From contig WHVA01000055.1 of assembly GCA_015179125.1 (NCBI GenBank), forward strand, positions 277,926 through 341,925: a DNA stretch of 64,000 nt, written 5' to 3'. The position numbers and the translations under genes are program-made. The DNA comes from Gautieria morchelliformis (lineage: Eukaryota; Basidiomycota; Agaricomycetes; Gomphales; Gomphaceae). Positions 42,820-52,293 of the stretch are shown here, in pieces. Position 1 is the first letter of the stretch, and the number at the start of each line of letters is the position of its first letter. The notes beneath the pieces are model-generated. The model made no database searches, was not told the origin of the DNA, and saw only the letters and a program-made list of their open reading frames with translations.

Positions 42820-43307
42820 TGTTGGGTGCATTTATGCTCCTGCACCAAAATCAAGCATAATATGTTCAATTTATTGTGTGGTGTTTCAATATTTTCTCAT
42901 ACTGTTCTTGTACCATGCATCCACTTCTCTGCTTATTTTCGAAATTTTCTAGTCACTCCCTATCTCTCCATTTCATTCTGTTATTTCTACTTTCACAGGC
43001 GGCTGCACCCAGCGGAGTTTGAAATGACTTCGACGCGCGAGCCCTTGGGCGCTAAAGAGCCGGGTGCACGTATATGCCTTCTGAGACAGGATAGTGCTCC
43101 TCTCTCAGTGACAATAAATTCACTGAGAGAGGCGAGTAGTATCTTTCATATTTACATAGCATGTTGACTGAAAATCATGTAGTGTATTTCATTCTAGGTA
43201 TTGTATTAATACATCAGTGACAATAAATTCACTGAGAGAGTGTATTTGATTCTAGCTTTCTAAGAACTCTACCGAACCTTCCCTGCCATAGCCCCTAGTT
43301 TCTAACA
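42820..43307 (+). repeat. Copia-1 5' LTR
   Basis: TGTTGGGTGC...CTAACA. It contains two hairpins with the loop CAATAAAT: a 13-bp perfect stem at 43099-43132 and a shorter one at 43214-43235. The loop presents AATAAA, the usual polyadenylation signal. Confidence 0.93.
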
Positions 43308-43308
43308 A

Positions 43309-43324
43309 GGGTTATGGGCCCCGC
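43309..43324 (+). promoter_or_regulatory. Copia-1 primer-binding site (initiator tRNA-Met half), overlaps gag ATG
   Basis: GGGTTATGGGCCC is complementary to the anticodon arm of initiator tRNA-Met (GGGCCCAUAACCC form), followed after one mismatch by GCA, also complementary. Drosophila copia and yeast Ty5 prime from a cleaved 5' half of this tRNA. The ATG at 43314, which is the gag start, pairs with the CAU anticodon. Confidence 0.75.
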
Positions 43325-44267
43325 AGACACTTCGCAGAAGCTTTTGGGTGTGGAGAAGCTTGCAACAGATGGAAGTAATTGGCCTCTGTGGCGAGCTACT
43401 CTCACAAGTTATTTTGAGTCCAAAAATCTACTCAGGCATATAGAAGGGAGAGCCATTCGACCTCCTGATCCTCCAGTCATGCCCCCAGGCCATATTCTTA
43501 CAGAAGCTGAGGAAACTCAGATTGAGAAGGCTGAGGAGAAGCTGGAGAAGTATCTTGCCAGAGAAGGACAGGCCAAAACCCAAATAATTGTCTCAGTGTC
43601 AGAGTCATTAGCTCTGATGCTACAGAAGAGACATACAGCAAAAGAAGTCTGGGATGCATTGGTCAATGAGATGACCAAAAAGCCCAAGATGGTCCTCACC
43701 AACCTACAGAGACAGCTTCGCAGTATGAGGTGTCCTGAGGATGGAGACTTGAGAGATCACTTGGACAAGGCCCAAGACCTCTATGCTCATCTCAATGAGA
43801 TGGGAGCCAGAATTTCTGAAGGAGAGTTCACCGACATCATCCTTGCATCACTTCCACCCTCCTATGAGGCAGTTATGAATGCCCTTACCACGTCGCTCGA
43901 AGAATGTGGAATGCCCTTAGTGCCTGATGATATTATCAGAGTACTAAAGGCTCAATACGACAGGAGAAAGACTCTCAATATTTCACAAGAAGAGCAGGCA
44001 TTTATTGGTTCATCTACGAAAGGGCAGAAGGGCCGGAAAGACCCGAAGGTGCCTGCATGCACTAATTGCCACAAGCCTGGACATGCTATAGAGAGTTGCT
44101 GGGCTAAAGGAGGTGGTAAAGAAGGCCAGGGGCCACGTCAGAAGAAGAAAGCGAAAGCCAAAAGAAGAAGGGCAAAGCCAAGGCGAATGTTGCCGAAGAA
44201 GTGTCCTCTGAGGAGGATGAGAGTGGCAGTCCAGCCGCTTTCGCCAACTTCGACTGCTCTAATTTGA
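43314..44267 (+). CDS. Copia-1 gag
   Basis: A 317-residue frame starting MGPADTSQKLLGVEKL. The N-terminal part has the UBN2-type Copia gag pattern: WPLWRATLTSYFESKNL, MLQKRHTAKEVWDALVNE, EFTDIILASLPPSYEAVM. A zinc knuckle CTNCHKPGHAIESCW lies at ~249-263, then a Lys/Arg-rich stretch. It packages element RNA into virus-like particles. The frame reads on past the point where pol sequence (VSSEEDESGSPAAFAN) begins in another frame, so its last ~30 residues are probably not the family's normal end. Confidence 0.88.
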   Translation: MGPADTSQKLLGVEKLATDGSNWPLWRATLTSYFESKNLLRHIEGRAIRPPDPPVMPPGHILTEAEETQIEKAEEKLEKYLAREGQAKTQIIVSVSESLALMLQKRHTAKEVWDALVNEMTKKPKMVLTNLQRQLRSMRCPEDGDLRDHLDKAQDLYAHLNEMGARISEGEFTDIILASLPPSYEAVMNALTTSLEECGMPLVPDDIIRVLKAQYDRRKTLNISQEEQAFIGSSTKGQKGRKDPKVPACTNCHKPGHAIESCWAKGGGKEGQGPRQKKKAKAKRRRAKPRRMLPKKCPLRRMRVAVQPLSPTSTALI

Positions 44268-47200
44268 GTAGTTTATCTCTGGACACTGTTGTTATCCTCG
44301 ACACTGGAACGACCGCACATATGACCCCTCACAAGAATTTATTGAGGGATTACAGTCCATTCTCACAGCCGCGCACAATTCGTGCAGCCAACAAAGGCAC
44401 TTTTGATGCCTTCGGTTCAGGCTCACTTGTGCTATCTAACAAGGTCGGAGATAAGACTGTGAACATTACATTGAAGGATACGTTCTACGCGCCAAAAATG
44501 GCTGTTACCCTGATCTCGATCGGCCGGTGCGATGATGCAGGCTATAACACACAAATAGCTGATCAGAAATGCACAATATCCAATCGTAAAGGCAGGATAT
44601 TGATGCAAGCACCGAAGCTGAATGGCTTATATCGATTTGATTTACAACACACAAGTGCCGAAGCGCATGTATGCGCATCAGCCATGGAGATACATCAGAA
44701 AATGGGGCACATTTCACAAAAGTCCCTACAGCATTTGCTCAACCGTGGCATGATATTAGGCATTGAATTGAGCTCAAAAGGTGACAAGGTTGTTTGCGAT
44801 GTGTGCATTCAGGCGAAGATTGCACGTAAATCACTTCCTCAGGAACCCAGAAGCCGATCATCAAAATTCGGTGACAGAATTTATTCTGATGTCTGGGGAC
44901 CAGCGAGACACTCCACAATTGACAAGAAATCCTATTATGTGTCTTTCATCGACGACTACTCAAGAGAATCGGTTATCTATTTGATGGCAAACAAATCGGA
45001 AGCATTTTCAAAATACAAACTCTACGAGGCCTTGATGCTTCGACAGAGGAACGTGCACATCAAAGCACTTGTTTCTGACAGAGGGGGCGAATACACAAGC
45101 TCGGAATTCGAACAGCATTTAGCCAAGCAAGGCACGAAGCATCGGTTAACCGTGCACGACACCCCAGAGTCAAATGGTGTTGCTGAACGTTTAAACCGAA
45201 CTCTAGTTGAAAGAGCTCGTGCCATGCTATTGGAATCAAGTCTTCCTAAGACTCTATGGGGGCATGCAATTTTGCATGCCAACTATCTTAGGAATCGGAC
45301 ACACACAAGAGCTTTGCCAGACAAAACCCCTTTTGAAATGATCCATCACGAGAAACCGAACCTGAAAGACATACACGTGTGGGGAATTGAAGTCTACGTT
45401 AAAGTCAAAGAGGGAAACAAACTAGCAGCCCGTGCCAAAAGAGCTCGGTGGATAGGAATCTCTGGACAGAGCCATGGTCACTGCATCTACTGGCCTGACT
45501 CTCAGAAGGTTTCTGTCGAGCGGAATGTTATATTTGACTCAGAGATGAAGGGGGGCAAAGCTCCAATCATTTCTATTGAAGAGTCACAGCTACCTACGTC
45601 CAGAAAAATGATACAGGCCATCTCGGCGCCAGCACCTATGCCTAGTCGCTTAGTCAGCGAGGAGGCAAAGATCGAGGAAATTGATGATGATGAACCAGAG
45701 GAACGTCTGAAAGAGCTGCAACCCAGTCAGACTGTTGATGTCAGACCTAAAGAAGCTGCTCCAACAAGGAGAAGCGAGAGGATCCGTCAGCAGCAGGTGC
45801 AGCCGGCCCCAAGTGGTCCCGTAACAAGATCTCAAGCTAAGAGACATGCTGGTGCAGATATCACTACACTAGCTTACGAGGACATTGAGGACCATCAAGA
45901 CAAATTATTCGAACAAGATTTATCCTCTGTCACTGACGGCATCAGTGATTATAACCTTGCCATCAGTACACTTTCGACCTCCGATCAAAACAAAGATAAT
46001 GTGCTGCCGGATTTGAATCAGACTGAGCCTAGCAATGCAGATGAAGCTTTAAATGATCCTATGTGGAAAGCATCGATGGATAAAGAGTACAAGGTGCTAC
46101 TCGACAAAGGTGTATGGGAAGTGGTTAAACCACCTCCTGGGGCAAATATTGTCAGAAATAGATGGGTATTCCTCTGGAAACGCAATCCAGAAGGTGAACC
46201 CATCACACCTAGATCGAGGATGGTCGCCCAAGGCTTTACACAAAGTTTTGGAGTCGACTACAATGAAACCTATGCACCTGTTGCTCGGATGACTTCCTTA
46301 CAGATTATATGTGCCATTGCTGCCAGGAACAACTGGCCTATTCACCAAATGGATGTGGACAGTGCGTATTTGAATGCTACACTGCCAGAACCTATTTACA
46401 TGAGACAGCCGTATGGATATGAGACCGGAGACAAAGATGATGTCCTCCTGCTGAAGAAAGCACTTTACGGCCTCAAACAGTCTGGAAGGGAATGGTATAA
46501 ACGTCTGAGTGGTGAATTTCTCAAGTTAGGATTCACTAAATCAGCTTCGGATGGAGCTGTATTTTGCAGACGTGGACCGAGAGGGCATGCGATTATTGCA
46601 ACGGCGGTAGACGTCCTCACTATCACAGCTGAGAGTCAACCAATCCTCGATGAGGTAAAGCATGACCTTGCCCAGGTTTTTAGTATGAAAGACCTAGGCG
46701 AGATTCACTGGCTTTTGAACCTCAAAATCGAAAGAGATTGGAATAACAAATCGATTGCAATATCACAAGCCGCATACATCCAAAAAATCATCAAAAAATT
46801 CAATCTGGATGATGCCAAAACATTTTCAACGCCTCTCGACCCAGCCGTTAAATTATCCAGAGACCAATGCCCTTCTACAGATGAAGACAAACAGAAGATG
46901 TCAAGAATTCCATACAGACAAGCGATAGGATCATTGATGTGGGCAGCAGTAGCCACTCGACCAGACATTGCATTTGCAGTGTCATTACTTTCTCAATTCC
47001 TCGAAAACCCAGGTCCAACACATTGGCATGCAGTCAAACGTGTCTTTAAATATCTAAAAGGCACGATGGACTACAAATTGACACTTGGGAAGAATCGAGA
47101 CGGCCTCATTGGGTATTCAGATGCGGATTGGGCTTCTCAAGAGCACAGGCACTCATACTCGGCTTATATTTTTCAGATTGATGGAGGGACAGTATCATGG

Positions 47201-47563
47201 AGTTGTCAAAAACAATCCATAGTAGCCCTATCATCAACTGAAGCCGAATTCGTTGCCCTGACTCATGTGAGCAAAGAAGCCTTATGGATGCGCCACTTTA
47301 TTTCTGAAGTATTCCAACCGCTGAATTGTCCCATCAAACTTTATTCAGACAATCAATCAGCCATTGCCATCGTCTATGGCACTCAACAACACACGAGGAC
47401 CAAGCATTTCGACATTAGATTATATTTCATCAGAGATATAATCGAAGATGAAGAAATTAAGCTTGTGTACCTGCCAACGGAACACATGCTAGCCGATCTT
47501 CTCACTAAAGGACTTCCTAGTCCTAGAGTGAGAACCCTCAATGAGAGAATCGGAATATATTAA
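44201..47563 (+). CDS. Copia-1 pol: protease, integrase, RT, RNase H
   Basis: About 1120 residues in the -1 frame relative to gag; there is no ATG before the protease, so expression needs a frameshift or the frame was split by an indel in the A/G-rich tract at 44140-44175. Protease: LDTGTTAHMTP. Integrase: HQKMGHIS...CDVCIQAK zinc region, YSDVWGP, SDRGGEY and NGVAERLNRT (DDE intact). RT: RWVFLWKRN, QMDVDSAYLNATL, LYGLKQSGREWY, and AVDVLTI where AVDDLTI is expected (codon GTC at 46613-46615). RNase H: GYSDADW, STEAEF, LYSDNQSA, KHFDIR. The Asp to Val change should abolish DNA synthesis despite the intact frame. Confidence 0.9.
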   Translation: MSSEEDESGSPAAFANFDCSNLSSLSLDTVVILDTGTTAHMTPHKNLLRDYSPFSQPRTIRAANKGTFDAFGSGSLVLSNKVGDKTVNITLKDTFYAPKMAVTLISIGRCDDAGYNTQIADQKCTISNRKGRILMQAPKLNGLYRFDLQHTSAEAHVCASAMEIHQKMGHISQKSLQHLLNRGMILGIELSSKGDKVVCDVCIQAKIARKSLPQEPRSRSSKFGDRIYSDVWGPARHSTIDKKSYYVSFIDDYSRESVIYLMANKSEAFSKYKLYEALMLRQRNVHIKALVSDRGGEYTSSEFEQHLAKQGTKHRLTVHDTPESNGVAERLNRTLVERARAMLLESSLPKTLWGHAILHANYLRNRTHTRALPDKTPFEMIHHEKPNLKDIHVWGIEVYVKVKEGNKLAARAKRARWIGISGQSHGHCIYWPDSQKVSVERNVIFDSEMKGGKAPIISIEESQLPTSRKMIQAISAPAPMPSRLVSEEAKIEEIDDDEPEERLKELQPSQTVDVRPKEAAPTRRSERIRQQQVQPAPSGPVTRSQAKRHAGADITTLAYEDIEDHQDKLFEQDLSSVTDGISDYNLAISTLSTSDQNKDNVLPDLNQTEPSNADEALNDPMWKASMDKEYKVLLDKGVWEVVKPPPGANIVRNRWVFLWKRNPEGEPITPRSRMVAQGFTQSFGVDYNETYAPVARMTSLQIICAIAARNNWPIHQMDVDSAYLNATLPEPIYMRQPYGYETGDKDDVLLLKKALYGLKQSGREWYKRLSGEFLKLGFTKSASDGAVFCRRGPRGHAIIATAVDVLTITAESQPILDEVKHDLAQVFSMKDLGEIHWLLNLKIERDWNNKSIAISQAAYIQKIIKKFNLDDAKTFSTPLDPAVKLSRDQCPSTDEDKQKMSRIPYRQAIGSLMWAAVATRPDIAFAVSLLSQFLENPGPTHWHAVKRVFKYLKGTMDYKLTLGKNRDGLIGYSDADWASQEHRHSYSAYIFQIDGGTVSWSCQKQSIVALSSTEAEFVALTHVSKEALWMRHFISEVFQPLNCPIKLYSDNQSAIAIVYGTQQHTRTKHFDIRLYFIRDIIEDEEIKLVYLPTEHMLADLLTKGLPSPRVRTLNERIGIY

Positions 47564-47565
47564 GC

Positions 47566-47576
47566 TTGAGGGGGCG
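47566..47576 (+). promoter_or_regulatory. Copia-1 polypurine tract
   Basis: TTGAGGGGGCG directly precedes the 3' LTR and follows the pol stop by a few bases. Confidence 0.75.
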
Positions 47577-48064
47577 TGTTGGGTGCATTTATGCTCCTGC
47601 ACCAAAATCAAGCATAATATGTTCAATTTATTGTGTGGTGTTTCAATATTTTCTCATACTGTTCTTGTACCATGCATCCACTTCTCTGCTTATTTTCGAA
47701 ATTTTCTAGTCACTCCCTATCTCTCCATTTCATTCTGTTATTTCTACTTTCACAGGCGGCTGCACCCAGCGGAGTTTGAAATGACTTCGACGCGCGAGCC
47801 CTTGGGCGCTAAAGAGCCGGGTGCACGTATATGCCTTCTGAGACAGGATAGTGCTCCTCTCTCAGTGACAATAAATTCACTGAGAGAGGCGAGTAGTATC
47901 TTTCATATTTACATAGCATGTTGACTGAAAATCATGTAGTGTATTTCATTCTAGGTATTGTATTAATACATCAGTGACAATAAATTCACTGAGAGAGTGT
48001 ATTTGATTCTAGCTTTCTAAGAACTCTACCGAACCTTCCCTGCCATAGCCCCTAGTTGCTAACA
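47577..48064 (+). repeat. Copia-1 3' LTR
   Basis: 488 bp, matches the 5' LTR except for the base before CTAACA that I could see. It keeps both AATAAA hairpins (47856-47889 and about 47971-47992). Confidence 0.93.
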
Positions 48065-48433
48065 GATCTCACTGATCCAATGTTAGAAGAAGCTAAGCCC
48101 TTCCTCTCCAATCCTATGACACCCTCTTCTGGAGATTCTCCTGTAGTGGGTTCTCACCATTAGTACAAAGTAGCAAACAAAATTAAAACCTGCATTGAAC
48201 TACATACAGTAAGCTAATCTTGACATTGTTCCCCCCTCAGCACCCAAAATGCAAAATAAAAAATGCGTGTTTTATTCGGATTTTTTAGTTCTATGCCCTA
48301 GCTATGGTCCACATAGCTTCAGATATGAAATTTCAAGCGAATCGGAGCGATATCAAGCAAGTATCGTTGTTCGAAGTTTGCGCGCTAAAACAGAAGCAAA
48401 TCCGACGCGCGCCTTAGGTACTGCAAACGGGTG
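48065..48433. other. Stretch between Copia-1 and Copia-2
   Basis: The first ~95 bases read openly on the plus strand (MLEEAKPFLSNPMTP), which looks coding but unassigned. The remainder is AT-rich and matches nothing else here. Confidence 0.35.
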
Positions 48434-48809
48434 TAACATAGTATAAATAGCTAGTACAAATGTATGAACGAGATCATCCAGAATCGATTATTTTACCCCC
48501 TGAAACTACTGTAGTCTTGTCTGATAGCTACAGAGCTCAAATCTTGATAGTTTATTCCAAATCTTCGTTGAGGGTTCACTATCACTGTTTACTCTATACT
48601 ACATTAAAAGTGAACACTTTTGATTTGGTTATCCCTTGGATCGACACCATCCTTCTGTTGACACGGTCACGTGACTCTCATCCATCAGTGCCGGACGCGC
48701 CTCGAAAGGCTTAGTCAGCACACAGAAGAGAGGCGAACACAGTGGTTCCAACCACTGAGCAATAGATTTCATTTGTTAAAAGGCACCAATTAACATCCTA
48801 ATCCAAAAG
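48434..48809 (+). repeat. Copia-2 5' terminal direct repeat (LTR part)
   Basis: This 376-bp block recurs at 59441-59816 with equal length and about ten differences. GTATAAATAG near its start is TATA-like. It ends next to a primer site and gag, so it acts as the 3' portion of the 5' LTR. Sequence left of 48434 does not match the region left of 59441, so the outer LTR part is lost or replaced. Confidence 0.75.
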
Positions 48810-48825
48810 ATTAAAAGTCTCATCG
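48810..48825 (+). promoter_or_regulatory. Copia-2 primer-binding site, tRNA-Lys(UUU) anticodon arm
   Basis: ATTAAAAGTCTCATCG follows the terminal repeat directly. Its complement CGAUGAGACUUUUAAU has the form of an anticodon arm: stem UGAGA, loop CUUUUAA with anticodon UUU. This suggests half-tRNA priming by lysine tRNA. The organism's own tRNA was not available for comparison. Confidence 0.5.
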
Positions 48826-48832
48826 TCTTTCC

Positions 48833-51014
48833 ATGGCTCAAACAACTTCTATTGCCACATCTCATCCGAAGCATGACATTCACAAATTTCGTGATGTCAA
48901 ACCCAGGCTCGGACGGGACAACTGGACCTCCTGGAAGAGGGAGCTAATGGCCACTTCCAGAGACAGGGGCCTGTACGACACAATCATTGGCAACGATCTT
49001 ATCCCCACCATCACAGATGCCGCAGTTATTATGACAGTCGGTGTACCCCACATCGGGAGCACACCACTCACACAATTAATTGCTGAGTGGAATGATAGAA
49101 ACAATTCTGCATATAACCAGATTCTATTATGCATCTCACCAGAATTACAGACGGCAATTGATGATACAGATCAGGCAAAGGCCACCTGGGACATCATCAT
49201 CAGGAAATTCGAATCTACTGATCCGAGCAAAATTAACGTTGTTCGGACCAGATACGAATCTTTCCATATGGTCGAGGGACATTCTGTCATCACATAGCTT
49301 ACGACTATGAGAGAGTTCAGAAGTCAGCTCAGAAACATGGGTGAAGTCATTGCCGATTCCACTCATGCTGCAACAATACTCAGAAACCTTCCGGAATCAT
49401 GGAGGGCTATTTCACAGACGATTAGAATGATAACCAGAGTTCCAGACGAGATAGAAGAACGTCTCGAGGCTCATGAAGCCGATCTAAGTTCAATGGAATT
49501 ATCAGATCAGATGACGACAGCATTTATTGCACGAGCGAAACCGAATCGATCCCCACAGGACAGACACCAGAGTAGCAACCAACCTACTGTACGTGCTAAT
49601 GATCCTACCCCATTGAACTCATCAAAAGCACCATTTGTATGTAACAACTGTGGGAGGAAAGGACATTCCGTTGCTCGATGCTATGCGCCGGGCGGAGGAG
49701 CAGAGGGTCAGGCACCTTGGATGAAGAACAGGGAACAGAGTAACCCTACCTTCTCAAAACATGGAAATGCCTTCCCTACTAGAGTAACAATGACCCCCAG
49801 AGCGACACCTGATGCAGCAAAATTAGCCGAACAGACATCGACTAACCTCATCATGATGGCAACCCTAGACACACCTGCACAACAAATCGAGTGTATCAAC
49901 TATGTTATCATGAAGACAGAATCAGTATCTTCACCTTCTGATAACACGTTCAAATGGTTGATCAACTCAGCAGCATCTAGTCACATCTCCGGAAACAAAG
50001 ATTTGTTTCAGGACATGTATGCCATACCGCCGATTAAAATTGACATAGCCAACGGGGAGTCCTTCACTGCAGACCAACTGGGGACCATTCGCATCAGAAT
50101 CGTCTCTGACCCTCACTGGGAACTCGAAGATGTACCCATAACTCTTGTCGACGTTATCTACGCCCCAAAACTCAGATCCAACCTACTCTCTGTAGGGAGA
50201 ATGACCAACTCGAATGTCAGCGTACATTTTGGGAAATACCTCTCATGGCTGGTACTCTATGGAAAGAGATTAGCATATGGACCAAAGGAGAACAACCTCT
50301 ACACTTATGTTGCATTCCCCATTAAATCCAAAGACGAAGTTGCTGACCTCGTGTCAGAACCCTCTGGCCCTACTCTATGGCATCATAGACTAGGACACGC
50401 AAGTTACCACACCATCGAGAACATGAGAAAACTACAGACCGCCAAGAGTTTTGATCCATGAGTCCATCACGGTTCTAACCCTCAGTGTGTCACTTGTCCT
50501 CACAGGAAACAGACACAAGCTCCATTTCAAAAAATCGAGAAACTGCCTGAAGAAATAGGAGATCTCGTTGTCTCAGACTTATGTGGTCCATTCAAGGCAT
50601 CGATTGGAAATTTCAGATACTTCGTCACTTGGATCGAGGCAAAGATTCACCTCGCCAACATCTATTTTCTCAAAAACAAAGAATGTGCCACCGTAGCTGC
50701 CTCAGTCAGATTGTATGCAGCCTGGTTATCAAGGCAAAAGAATGCCACTATCAAGAGAATCAGAAGTGATAATGGAGGAGAGTACATCGGGAAAGAATTC
50801 CAGGACATATGCGCCAAGTCTGGCATAATCCATGAAACCACTTCCCCACACACACCTGAGCACAATGGTATCGCTGAACGATACAACAGAACACTCCAAG
50901 AAGGAGCACTCACGATCAGACATGATGCTGGCCTTACGGGGAGGTTTTGGGTGTCAGCCATGCATACGATCAATTTTGTCAGGAATCAAATCCTACACTC
51001 ACGACTTGGAATCT
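48833..51014 (+). pseudogene. Copia-2 gag, protease and integrase part
   Basis: Gag starts MAQTTSIATSHPKHDIHKF at 48833; a TAG at 49295-49297 interrupts it, then the same protein continues (TTMREFRSQLRNMG) to a zinc knuckle CNNCGRKGHSVARC. The protease box reads LINSAASSHISG where LIDSGASSHI is usual, so the catalytic Asp is Asn (49964-49966). A TGA at 50459-50461 precedes the integrase zinc region (HHGSNPQCVTC), VSDLCGP, RSDNGGEY and NGIAERYNRT. The frame ends at SRLG where foreign sequence begins. About 200 residues of integrase and linker are missing before 56361. Confidence 0.88.
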
Positions 51015-51243
51015 TGTCATGACGCATTTATTTGCCATACTCAGAAGCTCAGTTTTCCTATGTTCTCACCCCACCTTCGTGTTCGTTCCAATCACCATTG
51101 TCATGTTCGGCAGCCAACTCTCGCTGTTCGTGCCAACTACCATAGCCGTGCCGTCAAACGCACGATCGACGTCTTGGGAGTGACTCAGCAGTCATCACTG
51201 GGCCTACCACCTCCTCTGCTCGACCCTCTTCCGATGGTGTTCT
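51015..51243 (+). mobile_element. 229-bp LTR relic inside Copia-2
   Basis: Same segment as 31655-31883 (TGTCATGAC start). Its abrupt left edge in the Copia-2 integrase and right edge at the next LTR suggest that it was carried in by rearrangement. Confidence 0.65.
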
Positions 51244-51736
51244 TGTTGGGTGCATTTATGCTCCTGCACCAAAATCAAGCATAATATATTCAATTTACTG
51301 TATGGTGTTTCAATCTTTTCTCACATTATTCTTGTACCATGCATTCATTTCTCTGTTTATTTTCGAAATTTTCTAGTCACTCCCTGCCTCTCCATTTCAT
51401 TTTGTTATTTCTACTTTCACAGGCGGCTGCACCCAGCGGAAAATGACTTCGAAGTGCGAGCTCTTGGGCGCTAAAGGGCCGGGTAGTAGTACATGCACAG
51501 TGAGACAGATTTCCCCCTCTCTCAGTGACAACTAAATTCACTGAGAGAGGCAAGTAAATTAGTCTAGTGTTCTTTCGATTTATTGACCTAGAAATCCTCT
51601 GTAGTGAATTAATTTCTAGGTAGTGTATAATATATTTACAGTGACAACTAAATTCACTGAGAGAGTGAATTAATTTCTAGTCTATTCTTTTGAGCAACAA
51701 GTCCATACCTACTGCCTATAATTCCTGTCTACCACA
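51244..51736 (+). mobile_element. Copia LTR, mosaic, plus orientation
   Basis: TGTTGGGTGC...CTGTCTACCACA, 493 bp. From about 51474 onward it appears identical to the inverse of the LTR at 57983-58480, while the first ~230 bp differ at many positions, so two LTR copies were joined. The hairpin loop here reads CAACTAAAT, so AATAAA is lost. Confidence 0.85.
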
Positions 51737-52293
51737 CTTGGCAAGTCATATCAACCGGATCCCTTCGGCTGATGCGAAGGAGCCGGCAACTAGTTCTGAT
51801 TCCATTGACGATCGGGTGACAAGCCCCTACTTCTTGGAAGCCCATGAGATAGGTGATCCGTTGAAAGTAAAGATCCACCCTGATGTTGACTTCCTGTTGT
51901 TCGGATCTCATGCAAAATCTGCGTCCATGAAGCCGGTGAGGTTGTGTGCGTACCCTTCTACTCCCTTACCCTCCTGTTTGAAAAGGATTCCGTGGTCTTG
52001 GGTTTGTAGAAGGTATTGTACGACTCTTTTTGCTGCTTCCCAGTGCTGGAGTGATGGTTTCTATGTAAACTGAGCACATTTGTTCGTAGCGTAAGAAATG
52101 TCTGATCGAGTGGTGATGGCACAGTAGTTGATGCTTCCTATGAGGGAGGCATATGGTATATCAATATCTGTGTCACTGATGGATGATTTTTGGAATTTAT
52201 CAGCGTTATCCATTGGTGATTTGGTGGGTTTCCCAATCACTATATTGAATCGTTTCACAACCGTGTTGATGAACGCTGGTTGTGAGATGTGTA
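51737..52293 (-). pseudogene. Inverted duplicate of Copia-2 RT/RNase H
   Basis: On the minus strand it reads ISQPAFINTVVKRFNIVIG, IPYASLIGSINYCAITTRS, STSGWIFTFNGSPISW and ESELVAGSFASAEG, the same as plus-strand 57427-57982, with the same stop codons. It forms, together with the adjoining LTR part, a long inverted repeat with the downstream copy. It ends at 52293 where G3 begins. Confidence 0.88.

Larger units (their letters stand above)
42820..48064 (+). mobile_element. Copia-1: young, complete Ty1/Copia element
   Basis: Two 488-bp LTRs (42820-43307, 47577-48064) enclose primer site, gag, pol and polypurine tract. I found one difference between the LTRs (CTAGTTTCTAACA against CTAGTTGCTAACA), so insertion is recent. 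Left flank CCACC is the G2 duplication and right flank GATCT differs, so no target duplication is present. The pol frame is open to the end but carries one catalytic substitution in RT. Confidence 0.93.

Noticed and set aside
42826..43167. 113-residue frame repeated at 47541-47924
   Set aside because: Copia-1 LTR sequence read through the AATAAA hairpin; no protein features.
51690..52073. 127-residue frame identical to one at 57646-58029 on the other strand
   Set aside because: Antisense reading of Copia-2 RNase H in the inverted repeat.
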